Translations under genes and position numbers: made by a program
Shown here: positions 34,126-42,586 of the stretch, one piece after another
Numbering within the stretch: the stretch's first letter is position 1
Layout of the letters: every line of letters begins with the position of its first letter
From: Henriciella sp.
Lineage (GTDB): Bacteria; Pseudomonadota; Alphaproteobacteria; Caulobacterales; Hyphomonadaceae
Direction of reading: 5' to 3'
Assembly (NCBI GenBank): GCA_013213785.1
Contig: JABSPZ010000014.1
Location: 1-64,000, forward strand
DNA length: 64,000 nucleotides
Notes under the pieces: model-generated
What the model saw: the letters and a program-made list of their open reading frames with translations, nothing else
Database searches by the model: none
What the model was told of the DNA's origin: nothing

Positions 34126-34512
34126 ATGAAACTCGGACTACAAATTGCGCTCGGAATTTTCTCATTGATCCCGCTCTATTTCGCAATCCTCGGAATTGCG
34201 ACGGGCGCAGCTCAATTCATGCCCGACGGCGGCTATCCAGCAGCCATCGACAATCAGTTCAGATATCTCTCGGCGATTTATTTGCTGGTTACGATGCTGC
34301 TCTGGTGGACCATTCCAAATGTAGAAAAGCACGGAAAAGTCCTCGCATTGGTTTGCGCCGCGATCTTCATTGGAGGGCTCGCGCGTTTCCTGTCTTACTC
34401 GACCGTCGGGGCTGGATCTGATGAACAGTTCGCAGGGATGATTATTGAACTCTGCGTTCCCGTCTTCCTGATCTGGCAAAGACTGGTTGCGAGGAAGGCC
34501 GCTGCCGCCTAA
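34126..34512 (+). CDS. DUF4345 family membrane protein
   Basis: 128 aa with four likely membrane helices (about 3-28, 47-66, 76-93, 105-122). The DUF4345 (PF14248) signature is IDNQFRYLSAIYLLVTMLLW. Function unknown. A second DUF4345 protein is at 57580. GAGG lies in front of the start; a 3-base gap separates it from the SDR. Confidence 0.82.
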   Translation: MKLGLQIALGIFSLIPLYFAILGIATGAAQFMPDGGYPAAIDNQFRYLSAIYLLVTMLLWWTIPNVEKHGKVLALVCAAIFIGGLARFLSYSTVGAGSDEQFAGMIIELCVPVFLIWQRLVARKAAAA

Positions 34513-34521
34513 ACGGCGGCC

Positions 34522-35196
34522 ATGACCCTTAAACTCGCCATTTGGGATATGGATGGCACCATCGTGGACAGCCGCGAGGTGATCCAAAACGCTATGGTCC
34601 GAAGCTTTGAAGCTTTGGACCTGGCGCCGCCGCCTTATGAAGAAACGCGGAAAACGATTGGCCTCGGTCTGGCGGAAGCCTGTCAGATTTTGGCCCCTGA
34701 AGTGTCTGGCGCAAAGCTGGATGCGTTGGTTGAAAGCTACCGCCAATCTTTCGTGCAGCTGCGCGCCGAGGGCGACGGGTTTGAACCACTTTATGATGGT
34801 GCGACGGAGACCCTGAAACGCCTCGCCGAAGATGGCTGGCTGCTTGGCATCGCAACCGGTAAGGCCCGGCGAGGCATTGAAGCCTTTTTCGAGCAGCATA
34901 ATTTGCGCGACTTGTTCGACACCACATGGTGCGCCGATGACGGACCTGGGAAGCCCCATCCGTTCATGTGCGAGCAAGCCATGGCGGCGCTTGGTGCGGA
35001 GCCAGAACAGTCGCTGATTATCGGGGATGCTATCCACGACATTCGGATGGGCCTGAAAGCAGGCATTCACACAATGGGTGTCAGCTGGGGTTTTGGCGAG
35101 GCGCAGGAATTGGAAAGCGTCGGCGCGCATGAAGTGCATCACAACTTCTCGACGTTGAATGCCAGCCTGGATCAATTTGCGGAGCGTTTATCCTAA
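34522..35196 (+). CDS. HAD-superfamily hydrolase (phosphoglycolate-phosphatase-like)
   Basis: 224 aa subfamily-IA HAD phosphatase. Motif I is WDMDGT with nucleophile Asp9 and acid/base Asp11; motif II lies in LLGIATGKARRG; motif III/IV in SLIIGDAIHDIRMG. Substrate may be phosphoglycolate or another small phosphate ester. The stop overlaps the ATP12 start by one base (TAATG). Confidence 0.88.
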   Translation: MTLKLAIWDMDGTIVDSREVIQNAMVRSFEALDLAPPPYEETRKTIGLGLAEACQILAPEVSGAKLDALVESYRQSFVQLRAEGDGFEPLYDGATETLKRLAEDGWLLGIATGKARRGIEAFFEQHNLRDLFDTTWCADDGPGKPHPFMCEQAMAALGAEPEQSLIIGDAIHDIRMGLKAGIHTMGVSWGFGEAQELESVGAHEVHHNFSTLNASLDQFAERLS

Positions 35197-35906
35197 TGGA
35201 CGAAGTCAATCTGCCGAAACGATTTTACAAAGACGCGTCTGTCGCGAAGAGCGACGAGGGCTTCTCCGTGGAGCTTGATGGCCGCGCGATCAAAACGCCT
35301 GCAAAAGCGACGCTGGCCCTTCCGAGTGAAGCGCTCGCTAACGCCGTCGCTGAGGAATGGGCCGCGCAGAGTGAGACGCTCGACCTGCAGGGCATGACTC
35401 TGACGCGCCTGGCCAATGTTGCGCTGGACCGTACGCCTGAAACGCGCGCCGATTTGGCGGAAGAGCTGTCGCGATACGCTGGTACAGATGTCACATGCTA
35501 CTTGGCAGACGCTCCAGCTGCGCTGCGCGAGCGCCAAGAAGCGGCATGGCAGCCTTGGCGCGAATGGGCCGGCAAAGAGCTGGGCGTAGTCTTGGTGCCG
35601 GTTGTCGGATTGATGGCGAGCCCGCAGCCGCAAGCGAGTCTCGATGCGGTTCGCGATCATGCGCTCGGCTTAGATGACTTTCGTCTTACGGCGCTGACCT
35701 GGGGGTGCAGTCTCTTAGGGTCGGCGGTATTGGCCTTGGCGGTTGAGCGCGGTGCGTTGAACGCCAGCGAAGCCTTTGCAGCATCTTGTGTGGATGAAAC
35801 TTGGCAGATCGAGCAATGGGGCGAGGATGACGAAGCCATGGCCGTCCGAGCGGCGCGCGCAAAAGATGCCGCCGCCTTGCAGACTTGGTTCGAAGCGCTG
35901 CCTTAG
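35196..35906 (+). CDS. ATP12-family F1-ATPase assembly chaperone
   Basis: 236 aa. Matches ATP12 (PF07542): FYKDASVAKSDEGFSVELDG, RAIKTPAKATLALPSEALA, DVTCYLADAPAALRERQE, and the conserved LTALTWGCSLLGSAVLALAV block. In mitochondria and alphaproteobacteria this factor helps assemble the F1 alpha subunit. Cytoplasmic. Translation is coupled to the HAD gene through TAATG. Confidence 0.93.
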   Translation: MDEVNLPKRFYKDASVAKSDEGFSVELDGRAIKTPAKATLALPSEALANAVAEEWAAQSETLDLQGMTLTRLANVALDRTPETRADLAEELSRYAGTDVTCYLADAPAALRERQEAAWQPWREWAGKELGVVLVPVVGLMASPQPQASLDAVRDHALGLDDFRLTALTWGCSLLGSAVLALAVERGALNASEAFAASCVDETWQIEQWGEDDEAMAVRAARAKDAAALQTWFEALP

Positions 35907-35981
35907 AGTTCTGCCGCAACGCGCTGTTGTGCTTGACTAAATTACCAATCTCGCGTCCTGCCAAAACTGGAGGAGGACGTT

Positions 35982-37241
35982 ATGCGACGCATAGGTATAG
36001 TAGTGCTGAGTGCCCTGAGCCTTTCAGCTTGCGCGATTGGGAACATGGCCGCGGTCAATAAGAAAGAGACCATCGGATCTGGTTTCGGAGGCGGGTCAGC
36101 CCCCGCAGGGATCTTCATCGACGCGGAGCAACGAGCTGTCTTGTCTAACAAACGCAGCGACCGTGATATTCGTGTTGTCTGCGCAGAACCTTCGCCGGAC
36201 GCGCTATCTGCAATTGCCGCGCAAGCGGGCGTCAGCGTGTCGGATATTTCTAATGCGGTCTCAGCTGAGGGCGGCGTCTCTGAAGCGGCAGCCAATATAG
36301 GCCTTCGAACACAAACCATCCAAACCTTGCGCGACGGTTTTTACCGAGTGTGCGAGGCCTATATGAACGGGTTATCGCAAGAGCAGTACTCAATCATGTT
36401 GCGCCGTTTCCAGACCAATATGATTGCGCTCCTCGCGATTGAGAAACTGACCGGCTCAGTGAAGGGCGGAGATGCTGTGGTCAGCGCCTCGGCTGGCAGC
36501 GGTATGAACTATCGCGAGCAATATTTGCAGCGCGCCGCCATCGCATCGGCGGAGCAAACGCGCCTCGGCAACGAAATCGTATCCATCGATGAAGAAGTGA
36601 TCGTGCTCGAGAATGTTCAAGATCAGTGCTTCGGATCACCGGATGCTCCGGGATGCTCCGGCGATCAGGTCGAACGGCGCGGACGTGAAATCAGTGATCT
36701 GCGATCCCGAAGACGCGCGCTCTCGAATGCACAGGCGTCTGCCGCAGCGACCGAGCAAACCAGCAATCGTCTCGCCGACACCGCGCCATCAGCATCTGAC
36801 TCAACAGCTGGCGGCGTAACAGGGTCTTGGCCCGCGACACCAGCCTATCCACCGTCATATGCTGTCGCTGAAGCTGTCCGCGATATCACGATGGTACTGG
36901 TTCAAAACGATTATGGCGTACAGCTCTGCTTCGAGCACTTGCGGCACGCGCCTGTGAATGGCGAGACCGCGCTGTCGGAGCACTGCAACAACGTCATGGA
37001 AGCCTATGTGACACAGCTCGAGAACGCGAATGATATGCGCCTCGAATTCCAGCAGGCCAGCGTTGGTTTGATGGAGAGTGTCGCCAGCGGGTTTGTGTCT
37101 ATCGATGACGCCAACCGCTTGGTTGCGGGTTTCGATACGAGTCTGCTGAACGAGATTGCACCGGCAGCGGGGGCGAGATCATTGTCGATCGAAGAGCCGC
37201 CAATTGCAGCAGCTCCTCCGCCCCCGCCAACTCGGCAGTAG
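35982..37241 (+). CDS. Hypothetical lipoprotein, alanine-rich
   Basis: 419 aa. The lipobox ends LSAC with Cys17, so it is a lipoprotein. I recognise no family. The middle has a helical region (IASAEQTRLGNEIVSIDEEV, about 188-207), then RRGREISDLRSRRRALSNAQ. A Ser/Ala/Pro-rich linker (about 268-290) precedes a second region with two Cys (LCFEHLRHAPV, EHCNNVME). The last 20 residues are proline-rich (PPIAAAPPPPPTRQ). GGAGGAGG lies ahead of the ATG. Convergent with sodC, 3 bases between stops. Confidence 0.75.
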   Translation: MRRIGIVVLSALSLSACAIGNMAAVNKKETIGSGFGGGSAPAGIFIDAEQRAVLSNKRSDRDIRVVCAEPSPDALSAIAAQAGVSVSDISNAVSAEGGVSEAAANIGLRTQTIQTLRDGFYRVCEAYMNGLSQEQYSIMLRRFQTNMIALLAIEKLTGSVKGGDAVVSASAGSGMNYREQYLQRAAIASAEQTRLGNEIVSIDEEVIVLENVQDQCFGSPDAPGCSGDQVERRGREISDLRSRRRALSNAQASAAATEQTSNRLADTAPSASDSTAGGVTGSWPATPAYPPSYAVAEAVRDITMVLVQNDYGVQLCFEHLRHAPVNGETALSEHCNNVMEAYVTQLENANDMRLEFQQASVGLMESVASGFVSIDDANRLVAGFDTSLLNEIAPAAGARSLSIEEPPIAAAPPPPPTRQ

Positions 37242-37244
37242 TGC

Positions 37245-37805
37245 CTAACGGATCACCGCACAGGCTACACGCGGACCTGCGCCGCCGATCGGCTGGCTGA
37301 TATGGTCATCGCGATTGGCGTGAATGATCATCGCTGTGCCGTCCTCATCCGCGAGATCAGCAATCGTCACGAATGGCGTGAAGGCTTCGTACCCGGCAGA
37401 TCCGTCCGCGGCGGCCCAAATGTTCGGAACATCACCAATCTCTGGACCGAGTGGGTTGAGGAGGCCATGTCCGTTCGGGATCAATCCCAGATGCCCACCA
37501 GATTTCTTGAACACGCCAAGATCGCTGCAATCGCCGACCTGGTGGAGGTGTAGACCGTGCCAGCCTGGCGTGAGGCTTCCGGGCTCGAGCATCGCTTCAA
37601 GCATCGAACCGTGTGGTCCTTCGACAATGTTGAGCGTCCCGATCACAGCGCCTTCACCATTGATGATTTCGCCACTGGCCTTGGGCATGTCGTCGACAAT
37701 GCTCGGGTCTGGCGCGCCGGACGGATCCCCGTGTGACATGTGGTCTTGGGCGTGAGCGCAGGCCGCCAAAGGCAGGCAGGCCGCGAGAAGGGCTTTACGG
37801 ATCAT
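37245..37805 (-). CDS. sodC: Cu/Zn superoxide dismutase-family protein with altered zinc ligand
   Basis: 186 aa exported protein (signal 1-19; AACAHAQ could also hold a lipobox-like Cys). The copper-site histidines are His86 and His88 (HLHQVGD), His105 (GGH) and His162 (IIHANRDDH). Of the zinc ligands, His105, His113 and Asp125 are present, but the usual GPHxGD His is Glu122 (GPEIGD). The structural Cys pair is Cys93 and Cys182. TGGAGC precedes the start. It may still dismutate superoxide with Glu as zinc ligand, or may be altered in metal use. Confidence 0.85.
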   Translation of the reverse strand: MIRKALLAACLPLAACAHAQDHMSHGDPSGAPDPSIVDDMPKASGEIINGEGAVIGTLNIVEGPHGSMLEAMLEPGSLTPGWHGLHLHQVGDCSDLGVFKKSGGHLGLIPNGHGLLNPLGPEIGDVPNIWAAADGSAGYEAFTPFVTIADLADEDGTAMIIHANRDDHISQPIGGAGPRVACAVIR

Positions 37806-37865
37806 GAGACGGGCTCCATTTGCTAATCGGTAGAGACTGTAGAGCGTTCGGTGGAGAAGTCAGCC

Positions 37866-38603
37866 GTGATAGAAAAACTTGATCGCGCCGATAAAATTCT
37901 TGTGGCGCTTGGACACTTCGAAAGCCGTTCTGCCGCGCAAGCTGCGATTGCCGCTGGCAAGGTTCGCGTGCGGGGCCGGGTGCTTACCAAGGCATCTGAA
38001 AAAATCTCCAGCAGTGCCGCGATCGAAGCCGAGGCGGAACACCCTTGGGTTTCGCGCGCCGGTCTGAAGCTCGCGCATGCCTTGGATGCGTTTGACGTCG
38101 ACCCGCAAGGTCAGCATTGCCTCGACATTGGCGCCTCGACCGGTGGTTTTACACAGGTGCTCCTCGAACATGGCGCCGCGCATGTCGTCGCCGTCGATGT
38201 CGGTCGTGATCAGTTTCACGCAAGTCTGCGCGATGACAAACGGATCACGCTTTTGGAAGGGACGGACGCCCGGGCTTTGACGCCGGACCTCGTTCAAACA
38301 CCACCGGCTCTGGTGGTGTGTGATGCCAGCTTTATCTCGCTGCACAAATTGCTTTCTGTCCCGCTCTCGCTCACGGCAGAGCAGGCGACCCTGATTGCAC
38401 TCTTTAAACCGCAATTTGAAGTCGGTCGCGAAAATGTCGGCAAGGGCGGCATCGTCTCAAGCAGCGAGGCGACGCGGTGCGCAGAGGCGACGTTTATCGA
38501 CTGGTTAGAGGAACAAGGTTGGGCTGTGCGCGCAGCGACGGACAGCCCCATCAAAGGCGGCGATGGGAATGCGGAGCGCCTGATTTTCGCTGGAAGACCT
38601 TAA
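37866..38603 (+). CDS. tlyA: TlyA-family rRNA methyltransferase
   Basis: 245 aa, GTG start at 37866 (GGAG 9 bases upstream); an earlier GTG at 37851 contains that site. An S4 RNA-binding domain (about 1-65; ALGHFESRSAAQAAIAAGKV) precedes a FtsJ/RrmJ methyltransferase domain with HCLDIGASTGGFTQVLLEHG as SAM loop and VVCDASFISLHKLL. TlyA 2'-O-methylates 16S and 23S rRNA. Stop overlaps the MoxR stop by 4 bases, convergent. Confidence 0.93.
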   Translation: MIEKLDRADKILVALGHFESRSAAQAAIAAGKVRVRGRVLTKASEKISSSAAIEAEAEHPWVSRAGLKLAHALDAFDVDPQGQHCLDIGASTGGFTQVLLEHGAAHVVAVDVGRDQFHASLRDDKRITLLEGTDARALTPDLVQTPPALVVCDASFISLHKLLSVPLSLTAEQATLIALFKPQFEVGRENVGKGGIVSSSEATRCAEATFIDWLEEQGWAVRAATDSPIKGGDGNAERLIFAGRP

Positions 38604-39469
38604 CCGGCCGGGCCGCGCGGGGTTGGTCCTGATTGGCGGCGGTTGAGAAAGGCCAGACGCTCGAACAGGGCCACGTCTTGCTCGTTCTTGAGAAGAGCGC
38701 CGTGCAGAGGCGGTGTCAGCTTCTCTGGATCCTGCTCGCGCAGCGTCTCAAGGTCCACATCCTCGTTCATCAAGAGTTTGAGCCAGTCGAGTAGCTCAGA
38801 TGTCGATGGCTTCTTCTTCATGCCTGGAACTTCACGCATGGAGTAGAAGGTCGTCAGCGCATCAGAAACGAGTTTCTCTTTGATGCCCGGATAGTGCACG
38901 TCGACAATGTCTTTCATTGTCTGCTCGTCTGGGAACTTGATGAAGTGGAAGAAGCAACGGCGCAGGAAGGCGTCCGGCAGTTCTTTCTCATTGTTCGACG
39001 TAATGATTACGATCGGGCGCTGTTTCGCTTTCACCGTCTCATCGGTCTCGTAGACGTAGAATTCCATGCGATCGAGTTCTTGCAGAAGGTCGTTCGGGAA
39101 CTCGATATCGGCTTTGTCGATCTCGTCGATCAACAGGATCGGGCGCTTCTTCGCGGTAAAGGCTTCCCAGAGCTTACCCTTCTTGATGTAGTTTTTGACG
39201 TCCTTGGCGCGCTCCTCGCCCATTTGGCCGTCGCGCAGGCGAGACACCGCATCATACTCATACAGGCCCTGAGCGGCTTTCGTGGTCGATTTAATGTGCC
39301 ATTCGATCAGCTCACAGCCGAGCGCTTTCGCGACTTCAACAGCAAGCACGGTCTTACCTGTGCCAGGCTCGCCTTTAATCAGAAGCGGGCGCTCCAATTG
39401 GATCGCGGCGTTGACGGCCACCCGTAGGTCTTCGGTTGCGACATAGTTCTCGGTGCCTTCAAAGCGCAT
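38600..39469 (-). CDS. MoxR-family AAA+ ATPase
   Basis: 289 aa from ATG 39469; a start further upstream would add 38 unrelated residues. Walker A GEPGTGKT, Walker B PILLIDEIDKAD, and the MoxR-typical sensor 1 region IVIITSNNEKELPDAFLRRC are present. The C-terminal lid has VPGMKKKPSTSELLDWLK. MoxR proteins act as chaperones, often with VWA-domain partners, but none is adjacent. The upstream 38-base-equivalent stretch (39470-39583) has no clear gene. Confidence 0.9.
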   Translation of the reverse strand: MRFEGTENYVATEDLRVAVNAAIQLERPLLIKGEPGTGKTVLAVEVAKALGCELIEWHIKSTTKAAQGLYEYDAVSRLRDGQMGEERAKDVKNYIKKGKLWEAFTAKKRPILLIDEIDKADIEFPNDLLQELDRMEFYVYETDETVKAKQRPIVIITSNNEKELPDAFLRRCFFHFIKFPDEQTMKDIVDVHYPGIKEKLVSDALTTFYSMREVPGMKKKPSTSELLDWLKLLMNEDVDLETLREQDPEKLTPPLHGALLKNEQDVALFERLAFLNRRQSGPTPRGPAG

Positions 39470-39650
39470 GGGAGGGGCCTCTTCGTTTACGTTTACGCTA
39501 AGGATAAGGCTGAGCCCTGTAGAAGCAAGGACTAACGCGGGGGGAGGGGTGCGATTCGCGATTGAACTATGGCGGCGTGGCATCGGTCATACGGTAAATC
39601 CCTGAATTCGCGGGGCTTTCACCGCAGCGTTACCAATCTGAAAGCCCGCG

Positions 39651-39658
39651 TTAACCAT
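39651..39658. promoter_or_regulatory. CtrA half-site TTAACCAT upstream of flbT
   Basis: Exact match to the CtrA half-site motif, 38 bases before the flbT ATG. Presence of cckA in the same window supports CtrA control of this flagellar gene, by comparison with Caulobacter. The second half-site is not conserved (TAAAC 9 bases on). Confidence 0.5.
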
Positions 39659-39695
39659 TCGCGCGTAAACCAGTCTACGATCGGGAGCGTTAGGA

Positions 39696-40082
39696 ATGCC
39701 ACTCAAACTGTCATTGAGGCCCAAAGAAGCGGTTGTCGTGAACGGCGCCGTGCTGCGCAATGGCGACCGACGGGGCACCATTCTCCTGCAAAATCGCGCG
39801 CGTGTGCTGCGCCAGAAAGATGTGCTCCAACCTGAGGCCACTGAGAGCCCGGCAGAGCATCTCTATTTCGCAGTCATGCAAATGTATCTCACGGGGCAAA
39901 CAGAAGGGCAGCTTTACGACCAAACCGTCACGGCCATCGCAGCTGCGATGCAAGATGCACAGGATGATACGCAACGAGACTTGCTCATCCAAATCTCGAC
40001 GGCGTCGGCAGCCGCTCAAACTTACCAAGCTCTGTCCCTGTGTCGCAAACTCTTGAAAGCGGCGGGGGCGGAGAATGGCTGA
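39696..40082 (+). CDS. flbT: Flagellar biosynthesis repressor FlbT
   Basis: 128 aa. Caulobacter FlbT destabilises flagellin mRNA by binding its 5' leader. Matches: PLKLSLRPKEAVVVNGAVLR, GTILLQNRARVLRQKDVLQ, then YFAVMQMYLTG. No flaF neighbour is visible, although flaF-flbT is the usual order; here flbT stands with an unknown 103-aa protein overlapping its end by 8 bases. No flagellin genes in the window. Confidence 0.93.
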   Translation: MPLKLSLRPKEAVVVNGAVLRNGDRRGTILLQNRARVLRQKDVLQPEATESPAEHLYFAVMQMYLTGQTEGQLYDQTVTAIAAAMQDAQDDTQRDLLIQISTASAAAQTYQALSLCRKLLKAAGAENG

Positions 40083-40386
40083 TCGGTCAAGCATGATAGA
40101 ACGCCCTGAACCTTCTCCCATTGTCTCTCTCGATGAGGGTATTTCCTTGATCGAGTCCGGCGAGGCACCTGACGATATTTGTGTTGATATAGGCTCTGAC
40201 ACCCTTCTACGGGCGGACGGAGTAAAGGGACTTTCCGGCTTGCTCCAGCGTTTGCGAGGGCATCGCATGATCCTCTCTTTATCGTCTGGGGAGATCGCGC
40301 CGAGTGTTGTGCCTATGCGTTCCGGCAAACCCGACATGCATCCCGATGTGGCCGCAATCCTCGACGCCCTGAAAGATCAAGGCTAG
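40075..40386 (+). CDS. Hypothetical protein coupled to flbT
   Basis: 103 aa. No family recognised. The N-terminal part is acidic (IVSLDEGISLIESGEAPDD), then a DICVDIGSDTLLRADGVKG stretch and a short hydrophobic strand (MILSLSSG). Start at 40075 overlaps the flbT stop region by 8 bases, so translation is coupled. The ATG has GGCGGAG ahead. Probably a small flagellar or regulatory partner. Confidence 0.65.
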   Translation: MADRSSMIERPEPSPIVSLDEGISLIESGEAPDDICVDIGSDTLLRADGVKGLSGLLQRLRGHRMILSLSSGEIAPSVVPMRSGKPDMHPDVAAILDALKDQG

Positions 40387-40420
40387 AGGCGATCCTCTAA
40401 TCTGATTGAGGGAGCCGAAA

Positions 40421-41071
40421 ATGTCCGGCGAGTTCATTTCCATTTTTACCGCGTCTTTTGTGACGTTCTTCGTATTGATCGATGCCCTGGGCGTTGCGCC
40501 CGTCTTTGCATCGCTGACGGTTCGCGGTCCCGCGAGCTATCGCCGGTCCATGGCGGTTCGATCCGTTCTGGTCGGAACCCTGATCATCTTTGGGTTTGCC
40601 TTTTTCGGCGCTTGGCTCTTGGACAAGCTTCACATCACAATCGACGCTTTCCGCGCGGCGGGCGGAATATTGCTGTTCATCATCGCGCTCGACATGGTCT
40701 TTGAGAAGCGAACAGAGCGACGTGAAAACCGCGCAGAATCTGTCCTCGCCGATCACGAGGAAACAGATGAGAAGCTAGACGACGTGTCTGTCTTCCCTCT
40801 CGGCATTCCGATGCTGGCAGGTCCCGGATCTATCGCCACAGCAATGCTGTATATGTCCCAGCATGATGATTGGGTCGGCAAGTGCGCTGTCTTGAGCGCC
40901 ATTGGCGCGAACATGGTCATCTGTCTGCTGATCTTCTTGGCGGCTGGCCCGCTGGTCAAAGCCATGGGGGAAAGCATTGCCGGCGCGATCACACGGATCT
41001 TTGGTGTGATCCTCGCTGCGCTCTCCGTGCAGCTTCTGATCGATGGGATAAAAGGCGCGTTCGGGATCTAA
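40421..41071 (+). CDS. MarC-family integral membrane protein
   Basis: 216 aa with six predicted helices, from ATG 40421 (GAGGGAG upstream). Residues 1-25 match MarC (SGEFISIFTASFVTFFVLID), then ALGVAPVFASL; the second half mirrors it with IPMLAGPGSIATAMLYM. The family is annotated as antibiotic-resistance related but transport function is unproven. Stop overlaps the next gene's stop by 4 bases (CTAA). Confidence 0.9.
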   Translation: MSGEFISIFTASFVTFFVLIDALGVAPVFASLTVRGPASYRRSMAVRSVLVGTLIIFGFAFFGAWLLDKLHITIDAFRAAGGILLFIIALDMVFEKRTERRENRAESVLADHEETDEKLDDVSVFPLGIPMLAGPGSIATAMLYMSQHDDWVGKCAVLSAIGANMVICLLIFLAAGPLVKAMGESIAGAITRIFGVILAALSVQLLIDGIKGAFGI

Positions 41072-42354
41072 GATCTGAACCGAATGGTCTCGGCCTGGGT
41101 TAAGGCAGACAGAGTTGTCCAAACCAGTGCCATTCCAAGCGCCATCAGCCCCATCACCTGAAGCACGAGCCCATAGCTCCACTTCACGCCGATTTGGGCG
41201 AGGCCCAGAACATCTGGGCCGAGCTCTCGGGCAAGGGCGACTGAGCGGTGTCCACCTGATTCTGATAGCAGCCGTGCCCGGCGCATATCCTCAGGGGTGC
41301 GCGCTTGTTCGACCAGACGTATGGCGCCTGACGAGCTTGTGAGTTCTGCAATACGGGCGACGATTTCCATATCGCTGGCCAAGCGCTCACGCGCGGCAGG
41401 TTGCAGGGCGGTCTCATAGGCTTTCAAGACTTCGACCGTTCTGGCTTCGGTGGTCATCACCGGCTCAAAAGCAGTGACAAGCTCAGCGCGCAGCACATCT
41501 TCCGGCAAAGCATCTTCGACCCGGCTGCTTAGATAGCGAATAAAGCGATCATTAAGGCGCCCGGCGCGATGCGCGGCTCGTAAAATCGAAGCGGCTTCGA
41601 AAACGGCCTGGGACTCTGGGCTTGGGTCATCTTGGGTCATCAAGCCAAGCGCACGCAGCCTGAGCTGGAGGCTATCAACTTGCTCTTGTGCGAGCCAGCG
41701 TTGTGAGCGGCGTGTCAGGTCTGCAGGATCTCCGAGCAGGAAGAATGAGCCTTGCTGCGCGAATGGCTCGTCCATCGGGGAGAGTTGAACCGCGTTGCCT
41801 GTCGCACGCGGCGTGTCGGCCTCTGGCTCAGGTGTTTCAGCGGCGTCGGTCTCCGTCTCGTCATCTTCGGACGGCGTCAGCTCTGGCGCGGGAGGCGGGG
41901 CTGTGGAGCGTTGATAGCTGGCGCGTAATTCCTCCGGCAGGAATAAAAGCGCGGCGCGGGCGAGGCGTTGATCGCGGCTACCGGAGCTTTCTGCATCAGC
42001 GGCGGCGAGCACAGCCGCGGAGTCTTGCTTATTCAACATGAGCGGCGCCGCGAGCAGATATCCGCGCGCGGCTGAGAAATCTCGTTCATCCAGGGTGGCT
42101 TCAATCCGCTCAGCCCAGGCGCGTCGCTCCGTTCCATTTGGAATCACAAGCGTTCGAAACTCCTCGTCGATTTCCTGACGCGTTTCTGACAGCGCCTCGA
42201 GGCTCAGCGAGTCGGTCGCCATGTCGGATGTATAGGCAGCGGTGATAATCTGTGATGCGAAGATAGGCATCAGAAGCATGAGGCTATTAAACAGCAGGGA
42301 TTGCCGCCATGTAGACGGGCGTTCGAATTCTCGTTGCCGCCAACGGGAGGTCAT
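41068..42354 (-). CDS. Hypothetical membrane protein with large periplasmic region
   Basis: 428 aa. Two hydrophobic segments, at about 19-41 (LLFNSLMLLMPIFASQI) and about 388-415 (WSYGLVLQVMGLMALGMALV), with a large hydrophilic domain between them. That domain contains a Pro/Glu/Thr-rich linker (about 155-185) and alpha-helical regions. No signature recognised. A 10-base tandem duplication in DNA at 41621-41640 lies in its coding sequence. Convergent with MarC and divergent from dksA, 232 bases away. Confidence 0.72.
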   Translation of the reverse strand: MTSRWRQREFERPSTWRQSLLFNSLMLLMPIFASQIITAAYTSDMATDSLSLEALSETRQEIDEEFRTLVIPNGTERRAWAERIEATLDERDFSAARGYLLAAPLMLNKQDSAAVLAAADAESSGSRDQRLARAALLFLPEELRASYQRSTAPPPAPELTPSEDDETETDAAETPEPEADTPRATGNAVQLSPMDEPFAQQGSFFLLGDPADLTRRSQRWLAQEQVDSLQLRLRALGLMTQDDPSPESQAVFEAASILRAAHRAGRLNDRFIRYLSSRVEDALPEDVLRAELVTAFEPVMTTEARTVEVLKAYETALQPAARERLASDMEIVARIAELTSSSGAIRLVEQARTPEDMRRARLLSESGGHRSVALARELGPDVLGLAQIGVKWSYGLVLQVMGLMALGMALVWTTLSALTQAETIRFRS

Positions 42355-42586
42355 ATACTCGGCCTGGTCCTGTTCTCTGTCTTACGCAGACTACCCATCT
42401 CTTTAGCGCACGAAGGGGGGGCTGAGATCAAGTCTTCGTTACGTGATGAACTGCAAAAGCCCTGTGTAAGCCTACCCAGCGCCACATTTCGACGTACGTT
42501 CCGATCCAAGTGGTCTGATTATTGCGATTGCGTATCTAACGCGTCCGCAGTATAGGGCGCGCAAACTCGGTAGAGGATTTGATTCC

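Noticed and set aside
36641-36660. Simple-sequence repeat as phase-variation switch
   Set aside because: Only two 10-base units; phase-variable tracts usually have many copies.
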